Assembly: GCA_031275395.1 (NCBI GenBank)
Contig: JAISOU010000023.1
Location: 1-26,175, forward strand
Origin: Helicobacteraceae bacterium
GTDB taxonomy: Bacteria; Campylobacterota; Campylobacteria; Campylobacterales; SZUA-545
Direction of reading: 5' to 3'
DNA length: 26,175 nucleotides
The position numbers and the translations under genes were made by a program. Of this stretch, positions 9,312-17,065 are shown in pieces (position 1 is the first letter of the stretch; every line of letters begins with the position of its first letter). The notes below the pieces were generated by a model. It was not told the DNA's origin, did no database searches, and saw only the letters and a list, made by a program, of their open reading frames with translations.

Positions 9312-10283
9312 CTATTTTTGGGCGTTTTTCGGCGGCGGCAGAGTCGCTCCTCTAACGGCTTTCGCGCTTAACGGCGATTCCAAACCGTCGTAATCGACGA
9401 ACGTTATTTTATAAAAACGCTCCGCCCCGTCGGCGTTGATCGTTTCGGTAGCGAGGTTTGCGGTAAGCTCCGCGATCTGCGAAAAACCGCCGTCTGCGGA
9501 GTTTGAAGCGTAAATGCGATAGGTTCCGCCCGCGTCGTCTTTGACCCGCCGCCACTTTAATTCTATTTTACCCCTAAGTCCTGTAGAGGCGCTTAATCCC
9601 GTAACTTGCGGTGGTAGAGGTTTTGTCGCGGTGATCACAATCTCGCTTGGTCTGCTTTTAAGATCGTCGAAACTAACCGCGATAATGCGGTATTCGTATT
9701 CCGCTCCGTCGTCGAGATTCTCGTCGATATATTCGGCGTGCAATCTGCCTTCAAGTTTGCCTACGACGCGCCAAGTCGTTTGTTTTTTGTCGCGCCGCTC
9801 GATTATGTAACCGTTGATCCGCTCGTTGCTATGAGGTCTAAAGATGATTTTGGCTTTGCGCGGCAGTATGTTGCCGCTGGAAACCCAGCTAACGGGTTCG
9901 GGAAGCGGCAGAGTCGAGGCGGGAATAACAAACTGCCTCGATTCGCGCCCGTCTTTGGTGTAGTAGGAAACGCTATAAATGTATTGGCGATCCTGCTCTA
10001 TATCGTCGTCGATATAGTGGTTGCTGAAGCGGTTGGCCGTCGCGCCGATACGGGTTAGTTTCGCGTTGGGGGCAGCGCGGTAGATCAGGTATCCCGCTAT
10101 GTTGTAATCGTCTAAGCCCTCCCACTCCAAACCGATTGCGGAGCGATCTGGCATAACGTCTAGGCGCGCGATCGCTTTGAGTTTAGGATCGGTCTTTAAC
10201 GTATCGGGGACTTTTGGTTGCGGATTACAACCTAAGAAGATGGCCGAAGCGAGCAAGAAGACAATTTTCGTCCAAAGGCGCAT
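9312..10283 (-). CDS. flpA: fibronectin type III domain lipoprotein (FlpA-like)
   Basis: A 323-residue surface or periplasmic lipoprotein. The signal sequence ends in FLGC with lipidation expected on Cys19. Three fibronectin type III repeats follow, roughly residues 38-130, 131-225 and 226-315, each showing the Trp/Leu-core and Tyr-corner pattern (for example WEGLDDYNIAGYLIYR and KPLPPQVTGLSAS). C. jejuni FlpA (Cj1279c), a fibronectin-binding adhesin, has the same architecture and sits at the same spot upstream of trmB-ftsE-ftsX. Orthology is therefore likely, but whether this protein binds host fibronectin is not shown. A strong AAGGAG site (10291-10296) lies 7 bases before the ATG. It is the first gene of the operon running through envC. 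Confidence 0.85.
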   Translation of the reverse strand: MRLWTKIVFLLASAIFLGCNPQPKVPDTLKTDPKLKAIARLDVMPDRSAIGLEWEGLDDYNIAGYLIYRAAPNAKLTRIGATANRFSNHYIDDDIEQDRQYIYSVSYYTKDGRESRQFVIPASTLPLPEPVSWVSSGNILPRKAKIIFRPHSNERINGYIIERRDKKQTTWRVVGKLEGRLHAEYIDENLDDGAEYEYRIIAVSFDDLKSRPSEIVITATKPLPPQVTGLSASTGLRGKIELKWRRVKDDAGGTYRIYASNSADGGFSQIAELTANLATETINADGAERFYKITFVDYDGLESPLSAKAVRGATLPPPKNAQK

Positions 10284-10426
10284 AAAGAGACTCCTTTATA
10301 GTAAGGTTTATTCGCGCCGCAAACAGATTCGTAACGTCGCTCCGATCGACGCGACGCAAGCAAAACCGATAGGCGCGCAAAGAGTATGATTGATCTTATC
10401 TTTTGCGTCCTTATAAGGGGCAAAAC

Positions 10427-10449
10427 AAAAGCGCGGAAAGCCGCTTTTT
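10427..10449 (-). terminator. probable intrinsic terminator behind the small lipoprotein gene
   Basis: An inverted repeat with seven-base arms (AAAAGCG at 10427-10433 and CGCTTTT at 10442-10448) encloses an 8-base loop. Read on the minus strand it is followed by GTTTTG, giving a U-rich tail. It separates the murE-panD-ybaB-lipoprotein transcript from the flpA operon. I see nothing else convincing in 10297-10426, which must hold the flpA promoter. Confidence 0.6.
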
Positions 10450-10472
10450 GCTATCGATCGCCTCGCGCTTTG

Positions 10473-10481
10473 CCCCCCCCC
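10473..10481. repeat. homopolymer tract of nine C (nine G on the minus strand)
   Basis: Nine consecutive C on the + strand. On the coding (minus) strand this is G9, beginning three bases after the stop codon of the 32-residue lipoprotein gene. G/C tracts of this length are typical phase-variable loci in Campylobacter and Helicobacter. Here the tract lies in the 3' untranslated part, so length changes would not shift that reading frame. Confidence 0.95.
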
Positions 10482-10484
10482 TGA

Positions 10485-10583
10485 TTAGCAATCTTCGTCA
10501 GACAAACTTCCCCCGCAACCGCCGAAAAAAAGCGAAACGCCAACCGCTAAAGCGATCAGCGTTAATTTCAAACCGCCGCTCAT
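10485..10583 (-). CDS. 32-residue putative lipoprotein
   Basis: ATG at 10583 is preceded by a GAGGGG ribosome-binding site at good spacing. The product has a charged N-terminus (MSGGLK), a hydrophobic core and a lipobox FGGC, so Cys23 would be lipidated. Only about ten residues remain (CGGSLSDEDC), ending in a second Cys. The mature form would be a tiny acidic lipopeptide anchored to a membrane. It resembles entericidin-type or other mini-lipoproteins in size and layout only, and I do not recognise a family. It lies 69 bases behind the ybaB stop on the same strand. The RBS, lipobox and terminator downstream together support a real gene. Confidence 0.6.
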   Translation of the reverse strand: MSGGLKLTLIALAVGVSLFFGGCGGSLSDEDC

Positions 10584-10652
10584 AAAAACCCCTCGTAAAA
10601 TGTAATCGATCGCGAGCGTTAAACCGATCGCGTTTGGCAAAACCGATCGGCG

Positions 10653-10964
10653 CTATTTACGAAGGTTGGCGAAGTCGCCCATCATCTGCATCGCGGCGCT
10701 TCTTTTTCCTTCGTCCGCCTGCGCCGCGACCTCGTTAAACGCGGCGATTAACAGGATAATTAACGCCTGTTTGTCGCTCATAAGAGAATCGTCGATTTGA
10801 ATATCGATCGCCTCGCCTTTGCCGTTAGCGGTTATTTTAACAAGCCCGCCGCCGCTTTTTGCGGTATATTGAGTCTGTTCGGCGACGTCTTGCAACTCCC
10901 GCGCTTTTTGCTGAACTTGCGAGAATATTTCTCCGAGATTGCCTAGATTTAAGTTTTCAAACAT
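10653..10964 (-). CDS. ybaB: YbaB/EbfC-family nucleoid-associated protein
   Basis: A 103-residue small DNA-binding protein of the YbaB/EbfC family. Members form tweezer-like dimers that bind DNA broadly and influence chromosome organisation. The product shows the family pattern: an N-terminal helix starting MFENLNLG, a Gln/Lys-rich helix, the central strand KSGGGLVKITANGKGE, and a C-terminal helix with AAFNEVAAQ. In many bacteria ybaB pairs with dnaX and recR. In Campylobacterota it lies next to murE or panD, as here. The start codon is 8 bases after the panD stop and has an AAGG site, so it is probably translated from the murE-panD message. Confidence 0.93.
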   Translation of the reverse strand: MFENLNLGNLGEIFSQVQQKARELQDVAEQTQYTAKSGGGLVKITANGKGEAIDIQIDDSLMSDKQALIILLIAAFNEVAAQADEGKRSAAMQMMGDFANLRK

Positions 10965-10972
10965 TTTTAGCC

Positions 10973-11338
10973 TTATATTTCGTGCAAAACTTGCGTAAGC
11001 GTATTGTTTTCATCGACCATTACGATCGTCGGTTTGTAATTAAGCGTTTCTTGCTGATCCAACATACAGTAACAAACGATAATTACCTTGTCGCCCACGC
11101 AAACTTTACGCGCCGCCGCGCCGTTAAGACATATCTTTCCGCTATGCCTTTCGCCTTTGATCGCGTATGTGCTAAAGCGTTCGCCGTTGTTTATATCTAA
11201 AACCTCGACCTTCTGACCGACCAAAATGCCGCTCGCCTCTAAAAGCGCCTCGTCGATCGTAATCGATCCGACATAATTTAAGTTTGCGTCCGTTACCGTG
11301 GCGCGATGAATCTTCGCGCACATCATCTCTCGAATCAC
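10973..11338 (-). CDS. panD: aspartate 1-decarboxylase PanD (pyruvoyl enzyme)
   Basis: Converts L-aspartate to beta-alanine for pantothenate and coenzyme A synthesis. The proenzyme cleaves itself between Gly24 and Ser25 (YVGSITIDE), leaving a pyruvoyl group on the alpha chain. This is exactly the position used in E. coli. The GLNGAAAR-like segment reads [10 protein letters not shown], and VDENNTLT lies near the C-terminus. I chose the GTG start at 11338: it overlaps the murE stop (GTGA), has AGGAGG six bases upstream, and puts KIHRA at the same distance from the N-terminus as in C. jejuni PanD. The open frame continues upstream, but that part is antisense-like reading inside murE. Length is 121 residues, normal for the family. 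Confidence 0.95.
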   Translation of the reverse strand: MIREMMCAKIHRATVTDANLNYVGSITIDEALLEASGILVGQKVEVLDINNGERFSTYAIKGERHSGKICLNGAAARKVCVGDKVIIVCYCMLDQQETLNYKPTIVMVDENNTLTQVLHEI

Positions 11339-12633
11339 GCCGCGCCTCCTTTTAATAATTCTAGGACGACTTCGCGATCGCAAAAAGGCAGAACCTGCGC
11401 GCCTATCGTCTGCGTCGTTTCGTCGCCTTTGCCAAGTATAACCAAAATTTCGTCGGGCGCAAGCTCTTTTAGGGCTTTTTCGATCGCCTCCTTGCGATCG
11501 ACAATCGACGCGACAAACGGGTGATTGGCGCAACCCGCTTTAACCTCGTCGATAATCGTTTGCGGATCTTCGCTTCGCGGATTGTCGCTCGTAATATAGA
11601 GTTTTTTGCTATGTTTCGCCGCCGCCGCGCCCATCAAAGGACGTTTTGTTTTATCGCGATCGCCGCCCGCGCCAAAAACCGCGACAATTTTGCGCGGCAA
11701 AAGCGCTTCGAGAGCCTTATCGATCCCGTCGGGCGTATGGGCAAAATCGACGATCACGATAGGATCGCGGTTGACGATCTCCATTCGTCCCGCTACGCCG
11801 CCGAAGTTTTCGATCTGATCGCAGATTAGATCCAGTGGTTTGTTCGTCAGAAGTTTTACCGCGCCGATCGCGGCGGCGATATTGTAAAGATTAAACTTTC
11901 CGATAAGAGAGCTATTAAAGATCGCCCTTTCGCCGCCAAAGGCGATCGCGCCGCTTAGTCCGTCGTCCAAAGAGTACGCCTCCAGCTTAAAAGTGGCGCT
12001 CTGTTCGATCGCGTAGGTTCTCGCGTTGGTCAGGCTGTATTCTACGTTGGGATCGTCTTTATTGATCAGTTTCAAACTATCGTCTGAAAGAAAGCTATTT
12101 TTAACGCGCCGATACTCTTCAAATTCGTTGTGAAAATCCAGATGATCGCTCGTGATATTCGAGTGTATTTTCAGCGCGAACTTAAGATCGTCGATCCTGC
12201 CTTGCGCGATCGCGTGGCTACTAACCTCCGTGATAAAAAAGTCGCAGCCGAGTTTTTTAGCCCGATCGATACGGGCGTAATTATCGAGCAAAACGGGCGT
12301 GGTAAGGGTTTTTTGCGCGATTTTCTCGCCGTTGATCATAAAGCCGCGAGTGCCTTGCACGGCGACCTTATAGCCCAAATCCAGCAAAACAGAGTAGATA
12401 AGCGCGGCGATCGTGGTTTTGCCGTTAGTGCCGGTAATACCTACGATCGGCAGATTGACGTCAAAGTATCTATGCAGATCGACCGCCGTTAAAATCGCCT
12501 TAGCGCCTCTTTTTTTCGCGTCCTCCTCAAACTTGCGCGAATACCAGTCAAGGACGAAAGCGGTTTGCCCGTCGCACTCGCGAGAATCGGACGAAACAAA
12601 ATCGAATTGATCGCTATCAATTTTATATCTCAA
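11335..12633 (-). CDS. murE: UDP-N-acetylmuramoyl-L-alanyl-D-glutamate--2,6-diaminopimelate ligase MurE
   Basis: Adds meso-diaminopimelate to UDP-MurNAc-L-Ala-D-Glu in cytoplasmic peptidoglycan precursor synthesis. The ATP-binding loop [10 protein letters not shown] is at about residues 65-74. The [12 protein letters not shown] segment marks the start of the C-terminal domain. The DNPRSEDP motif is the Asp-Asn-Pro-Arg signature of diaminopimelate-specific (not lysine-specific) enzymes. The 432-residue length is short, as in other Campylobacterota with a reduced N-terminal domain. I chose TTG at 12633: AAAGG lies six bases before it, and the longer frame's TTG at 12672 would fall inside the -10 box. 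The stop overlaps the panD start. Confidence 0.94.
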   Translation of the reverse strand: MRYKIDSDQFDFVSSDSRECDGQTAFVLDWYSRKFEEDAKKRGAKAILTAVDLHRYFDVNLPIVGITGTNGKTTIAALIYSVLLDLGYKVAVQGTRGFMINGEKIAQKTLTTPVLLDNYARIDRAKKLGCDFFITEVSSHAIAQGRIDDLKFALKIHSNITSDHLDFHNEFEEYRRVKNSFLSDDSLKLINKDDPNVEYSLTNARTYAIEQSATFKLEAYSLDDGLSGAIAFGGERAIFNSSLIGKFNLYNIAAAIGAVKLLTNKPLDLICDQIENFGGVAGRMEIVNRDPIVIVDFAHTPDGIDKALEALLPRKIVAVFGAGGDRDKTKRPLMGAAAAKHSKKLYITSDNPRSEDPQTIIDEVKAGCANHPFVASIVDRKEAIEKALKELAPDEILVILGKGDETTQTIGAQVLPFCDREVVLELLKGGAA

Positions 12634-12671
12634 ATATAACCTTTTTTGCCTTTTAACGGGCGTATTTTGCA

Positions 12672-12677
12672 ATTATA
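12672..12677 (-). promoter_or_regulatory. murE: -10 box of the murE promoter
   Basis: A perfect TATAAT on the minus strand places transcription start near 12665, about 30 bases before the TTG start chosen for murE. No recognisable -35 hexamer is present, which is usual in this phylum. The divergent region 12680-13100 shows only a weak hairpin (12927-12941) and no RNA gene or coding frame that I can support. Confidence 0.65.
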
Positions 12678-13111
12678 ACGCTTAAAGGCGCATAATTCGA
12701 GAGAGTTAAAGCGCCAATAATGTATATGTTTAGCGAAAAACTTCGTCAAAAGAGATATTTCTTGCCTCCCGCGAAAAGATCGCTTCGGAGTTAAACGGTT
12801 GCAAGTTTGCAAAAAGCAAAAAAGAGCTTGTTAAAAAAGGGGGCGATTTTGTTTTTACAATCTACATATATTTGATCGCGTATAACCAAAAAGATTTATT
12901 GGGAAAAAATAATCGTAAGTTGCGGTATCCGCGACGCGGATTTTATCCAAACAATAGAGCGGCGAACCAGATAGTCGTTCGGGCTTATGGAATAAGGCGA
13001 AAGCAATCGTTAAATACAATCTAAATATCGTTTATTAACAAAACCTATTTGCGTCAAGACGCTTCGTTGATCCGTTTGACGCGATGCAATATGTTACCAT
13101 CTCGTTTTGGT

Positions 13112-13117
13112 TACTAT
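13112..13117 (+). promoter_or_regulatory. possible -10 box for the large surface protein gene
   Basis: TACTAT lies about 28 bases before the GTG start, with AAAGGA at 13133-13138 as ribosome-binding site 7 bases from the start. No -35 is evident. An alternative AT-rich hexamer a little upstream cannot be ruled out. Confidence 0.35.
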
Positions 13118-13145
13118 TGCGCATCAAAATCTAAAGGACAATTAA

Positions 13146-15761
13146 GTGAAGAGAGTTTGGTTTTTATTTCTTATTCCCGTTTGGTTGTGGGCGGCGTACG
13201 GCGTTTCGTCGGACGAGGATTATTTGACGCAGGAGTTTGATTTTGCAATTATCGTCTATCCAAAGAGTATGCAAGAGGTCGCGGAACGCGCCGCGGGCAA
13301 GCTGGAGGCGGCGTTAAAGGCGCACGATAAAGATTTTGGCGCGAAGTTGCACAACAAGCCGTTTTTTGCGCTTTTTGGACAGCAAAATCAGGTAGCGAAC
13401 GCCTTTGCGACGGCGTTCCCATATTTGGAAACGAGCTTTTTTGGCGGCGGCTCTCTTATGTTGGACTATTTTGGATACGTCGATTGGATAGATATGCTAG
13501 TAGCGCACGAAGGCTCGCACCTCTACCAACTGGACGCGGCGAGCGAACTTCCAAACGCGGTCGAGAACGTTTTGGGGCGCAACTATTTTCTACTTGTCCC
13601 TTTTACGCCTATTCCGTTTTTTACCAAACCAAACTTATTTCTGCCCACTATGATGTTGGAGGGCAACGCAGTTTATCGAGAATCGCTACTGACAAAACAG
13701 GGGCGCTTGTATGGCGGGCGGCATAGGGCGCTGTTTCTCGCGCTACTTAAAGCGGGTAAATTAAACGCGAAACGGCTAATAAACGACCATCAATCGTTTC
13801 CTTACGCGGAGGAAAAATATATTGTCGGCGGATTTTTTTGGGCGTGGCTGGACAAACGTTTTGGGGGCGACGGGATCGATCGCTTTTTTTCGCGATCGGG
13901 CGGGCATTATATCAATCCGCTACGGTTAGATACGGCGTTCAGGGAGAGCTTTGGCGTCGGGTTTTACGCGCTTCTAACAGAGTTTTTGAACGACTACGCA
14001 AGCGACGCGGCTGCGTTTGTGGAGCAAGACGGAGAACTAATATCGCTTAGTAAAGTTTATGCGCCGCTCGGAGGCTCTCAAAACGAACTGCTGATCTACA
14101 AAAGCGACGCCAAAACCTACGGTTCTATCATTAAAATCGATCGTAAGAGCGGCAAAAAAACGTTGATCGACGGCGACTTTCTCGGGGGTCGCCCGTTTTG
14201 CGGCGATTTTGGCTGCGGCACGGTTGCGGACGATAGAATCAGCGCCGATCGCTACTCGATAGGAATGTTCGATAAAAACCGCGAATCGATCGGCGGATTT
14301 AACGGCAAGGTCGTTCAGGACGTATTGGGCGATCGCGTTTTGTTTCTCGATGCGGCTAAAAGTTACGAAAGAGCGGCGCTTTACGACGCAAACCGATCGC
14401 TTGGCTATACGGTTTCAGGGGCGCGTTACGGCGCGAACGGCGAGGTATATTACGCGCGGTTTGAAAACGATCGCCGCGTCTTTTACCGCGACGAAACGCC
14501 GCTTTTCGAGGTAGAATCGGAGGCGTTTTTAACCGACGTTTTATCGAACGGCAAACTCTTATTTACCGCGCCGACTCGCTTTGGTTCAGCTCTGTTTATG
14601 TGGGATCGCGGCAAGATCGTCAGGCTTGGAAACGCCGATAACGTTTTAGACGCTAGGCATATCGCGGACGATCGGTTTTTAGTGCTATCCGTTACGGCGA
14701 ACGGCTACGAAGCGCGCCGCGTATCTTTAGCTCCGCGCGGCGAAGCGCCCTTTAGAACGCGGTTTGCCTTTGAAGATCGCCAAACGCCGTCGATCGACGC
14801 GCCGCCTAAAAAACTAAAAGGCGATGCGTATAACGAGTTTTCAATGTTGCGCTTTGCCTCTATCGACCCTACTATTTACGTGGATAACGACGGGTTTAAA
14901 GGGAGGCTAATCGCGTCGCTAATCGATCCGCTCAATTACAACTCGCTCGATTTTGGCTATGAGCATACGGATAGCGAATACGCGACGATCGGTTACAACA
15001 ACGATCGGCGGCGACTCTTTTTTGGCGCGATAGGATACGGCAGATTAGACCCCGCCGATCGGGGCGAACGGGATTGGGGCGCGGCGATTAACGCAGGCTA
15101 TCTGTTGAGCCAAGACGCAAATTCACGGGCGGATATAACCCTTTGGCAGTATTTCGATCCCGACGATCGCTACAGCTCGCCGCAAATCCTCTCTCTGGCT
15201 TACAATTACGCGATACGTTATCAGTTTGGACACAGAGCCGAACGGGGTTTTAAGGTCGCTTTGCATAGCCGCGCAAACGATCGCGACGGCGCGGAAGAAC
15301 GGGCAAACGCCGCGAGCGTAAACGGCGTTACTAGACTTTTTGGCGACGTTTATTTCGAGCTTGGCGGCAAGTTTTCGCAAGCGGATTCCGGCTGGATTTC
15401 GTTAAGCGATTCGACGACGGACTTGCTTGAAGATCCGCTTGACTTTAGTTTGGGAAATATACCGCATTCTTATAGGGCAAACCGTATAGTCGGAGGCAAA
15501 ACGGTATTAAGCGCGGCGATCGATACGCCGATCTATTTTGAAAGCGTTCCTATCAGCTTACACCGCGTTATCCCAAAGGTTAGTTACGAGCGGTTAGAAC
15601 TAGGCAAAAAAGAGAGAAAAGCGATAGAAGAAAGCGCGTTTGCCGTAGAGTTGGAATTACTCGTCGCTCATCGCCTCAATATTCTTGTGGAAGGCGGAGC
15701 GATCCATAACGACGAAGCGGAAAAAGACAAGTTTTATTTTGTGTTGAAAACGGAATTATAA
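13146..15761 (+). CDS. exported gluzincin-like metalloprotease fused to propeller-like and outer-membrane-barrel-like regions
   Basis: An 871-residue protein with an N-terminal signal sequence (MKRVWFLFLIPVWLWA). Residues about 30-290 form a peptidase-like domain. HEGSH at 121-125 fits the zinc motif HExxH, and Glu172 (MLEGNAVYRE) is well placed as the third ligand of a gluzincin. Residues about 300-590 contain repeating short strand pairs (LLIYKSDAK, VLFLDAAK, GEVYYARF, LLFTAP, RFLVLSV), like TolB/PD40 beta-propellers. From about 600 on, alternating strands rich in Tyr/Gly (FGYEHTDSEYATIGYNND, FFGAIGYGR) end in FYFVLKTEL, suggesting a beta-barrel in the outer membrane. The GTG start has an AAAGGA site. 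Function is unknown. Surface proteolysis or envelope maintenance is only an inference. It stands alone between divergent murE and a convergent operon. Confidence 0.7.
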   Translation: MKRVWFLFLIPVWLWAAYGVSSDEDYLTQEFDFAIIVYPKSMQEVAERAAGKLEAALKAHDKDFGAKLHNKPFFALFGQQNQVANAFATAFPYLETSFFGGGSLMLDYFGYVDWIDMLVAHEGSHLYQLDAASELPNAVENVLGRNYFLLVPFTPIPFFTKPNLFLPTMMLEGNAVYRESLLTKQGRLYGGRHRALFLALLKAGKLNAKRLINDHQSFPYAEEKYIVGGFFWAWLDKRFGGDGIDRFFSRSGGHYINPLRLDTAFRESFGVGFYALLTEFLNDYASDAAAFVEQDGELISLSKVYAPLGGSQNELLIYKSDAKTYGSIIKIDRKSGKKTLIDGDFLGGRPFCGDFGCGTVADDRISADRYSIGMFDKNRESIGGFNGKVVQDVLGDRVLFLDAAKSYERAALYDANRSLGYTVSGARYGANGEVYYARFENDRRVFYRDETPLFEVESEAFLTDVLSNGKLLFTAPTRFGSALFMWDRGKIVRLGNADNVLDARHIADDRFLVLSVTANGYEARRVSLAPRGEAPFRTRFAFEDRQTPSIDAPPKKLKGDAYNEFSMLRFASIDPTIYVDNDGFKGRLIASLIDPLNYNSLDFGYEHTDSEYATIGYNNDRRRLFFGAIGYGRLDPADRGERDWGAAINAGYLLSQDANSRADITLWQYFDPDDRYSSPQILSLAYNYAIRYQFGHRAERGFKVALHSRANDRDGAEERANAASVNGVTRLFGDVYFELGGKFSQADSGWISLSDSTTDLLEDPLDFSLGNIPHSYRANRIVGGKTVLSAAIDTPIYFESVPISLHRVIPKVSYERLELGKKERKAIEESAFAVELELLVAHRLNILVEGGAIHNDEAEKDKFYFVLKTEL

Positions 15762-15773
15762 TAGTTAGGCTGT

Positions 15774-15803
15774 AAGCGCTCCATTTTGCACAGAGGAGCG
15801 CTT
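15774..15803. terminator. hairpin between convergent genes, possible bidirectional terminator
   Basis: A perfect 9-base inverted repeat (AAGCGCTCC / GGAGCGCTT) with a 12-base loop lies 12 bases after the stop of the gene ending at 15761 and before the end of the opposing DUF1302 gene. There is no U-run directly behind it. A second, AT-only hairpin (AATAAAA-G-TTTTATT) lies a few bases further on and could serve the minus-strand transcript. Confidence 0.5.
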
Positions 15804-15837
15804 CGATTTGAACGGCTAAAATAAAAGTTTTATTGAT

Positions 15838-17064
15838 CTAAAAACTAAACTTTAATTCGGCAAAAATACGATCGTTTTGCCTGAAGGCTTTATAAGGAAA
15901 CTCTTTGCCGTCGTAGAGCGCGTATCCGAGTTTGGCTTTTAGCGAATCTTTCAAATCATATTCGCCCCACAATCTGTATATGGCGCCGTCGTTGGCTTTT
16001 TTACCGTATAGCATAACAAGAAGGTTGATATTTGCTCTTTCGTTTAACATTTTATAGGTCGAGCGCGCCGCGTATGAATATGCGGTTTTCTCGCCGCCGA
16101 TCGTCGGATCTCGCAAAACCGCTTCGATCGAAAAGGTCGCGTCGTTAATCCCCGCGTATTCCGCTCCGAGTAGCGCGTCAAAACGATCGAACTTTTCGTT
16201 TGCGCTTTTTAGATCGCTTAAATACGCCGCTTCGCTTTTAATCAGCCAATCGCCAAAGGCGAAAGCCCCCGCCGATCCTAGCATATTAAAGCGCTCGTGG
16301 GACAAAAACTCGTCGCGGTATAGGTTTGCGCCGTAAAAGGCGATATCCCACCCTTCAAAGTTACCGCTTAAAGCGGCGGCAAATTGCGCGCCTTTTGGTT
16401 TGTCCGTATCGCTAATTTTTATATCGCCAAAAGGATAAAAATCGCTTCCAAACGGCGGAAATTTGCTAAAACGAACTTCGGGGATCGCAAAAAGCGATAT
16501 ATCCCATTTGCCAATATAATAATCGATCTTTGCCATAGTCGTCGGCAAACGTAAATCCTCTATATCGGTCATACCCGGTTCGCGCATATCGAGAGGATTT
16601 AGCATATCGGTTACGCGCAAATTGTCGCTCTTGCCCCACGCCGCGATCTGACGACCGATCTTGATATCTAGCGAAGGCAGAATAGAGCCTTGAACATAAG
16701 CCTCTTTTAGCTCAATTTCGCTCTCAAAATCTTTTATCGTTTCGCTCTTATATTCGTCGCGATCGTTTAGCGAATAGATCGGATCGTAGTAGCCCGTAGC
16801 GCTAATAGCGATTCGCCACGAATCAAAAAAACGTTTTCTAATTTCTAATTCGCCTTTGATTCTCGCCCTTTTGAACTCGCGTTTTTTGTCGGTATTATAA
16901 ACGCTCTGAAAGGCGACGTAACCATTTTGTTCTAATAAACCCTCTTTTGATTCGGAGCTTTTTATTGCGATCGAATCCTCAATCGCGTCAAAGCTGTTCA
17001 ATATATCTAATTCGTCGGCGTTTAACGTAATCGCGATCAATAAACAAAACGCCAAACGACGCAA
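15838..17064 (-). CDS. DUF1302-type outer-membrane protein
   Basis: A 408-residue exported protein with signal peptide (MRRLAFCLLIAITLNADE). It has the DUF1302 hallmark region GRQIAAWGKSDNLRVTDMLN followed by PLDMREPG, then many amphipathic strands, and a C-terminal Phe (ELKFSF) as expected for a beta-barrel assembled by Bam. DUF1302 proteins usually occur with RND/MMPL transporters and LolA- or DUF1329-like periplasmic partners, exactly as here. A role as the outer-membrane end of a lipid or hydrophobic-compound pathway is plausible but unproven. The start is TTG, one base after the stop of the LolA-like gene, with only a weak ribosome-binding site, so translation coupling is likely. It is the last gene of the operon. 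Confidence 0.8.
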   Translation of the reverse strand: MRRLAFCLLIAITLNADELDILNSFDAIEDSIAIKSSESKEGLLEQNGYVAFQSVYNTDKKREFKRARIKGELEIRKRFFDSWRIAISATGYYDPIYSLNDRDEYKSETIKDFESEIELKEAYVQGSILPSLDIKIGRQIAAWGKSDNLRVTDMLNPLDMREPGMTDIEDLRLPTTMAKIDYYIGKWDISLFAIPEVRFSKFPPFGSDFYPFGDIKISDTDKPKGAQFAAALSGNFEGWDIAFYGANLYRDEFLSHERFNMLGSAGAFAFGDWLIKSEAAYLSDLKSANEKFDRFDALLGAEYAGINDATFSIEAVLRDPTIGGEKTAYSYAARSTYKMLNERANINLLVMLYGKKANDGAIYRLWGEYDLKDSLKAKLGYALYDGKEFPYKAFRQNDRIFAELKFSF

Positions 17065-17065
17065 A

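Noticed and set aside
10403-10585. 60-residue plus-strand frame opposite the mini-lipoprotein
   Set aside because: Arg/Lys-rich shadow reading with no ribosome-binding site, crossing the C9 tract and the terminator. The minus-strand lipoprotein frame has all the gene signals.
11339-11533. N-terminal extension of the panD frame inside murE
   Set aside because: It reads as Arg-rich antisense-like sequence in another frame of murE. The GTG start with AGGAGG and the match to the usual PanD N-terminus make the shorter form clearly better.
12680-13100. tRNA, small RNA or coding gene in the 466-base gap between murE and the surface protein gene
   Set aside because: No cloverleaf, no conserved RNA pattern and no frame with a start site and codon use like its neighbours. 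Only a weak hairpin at 12927-12941 is visible.
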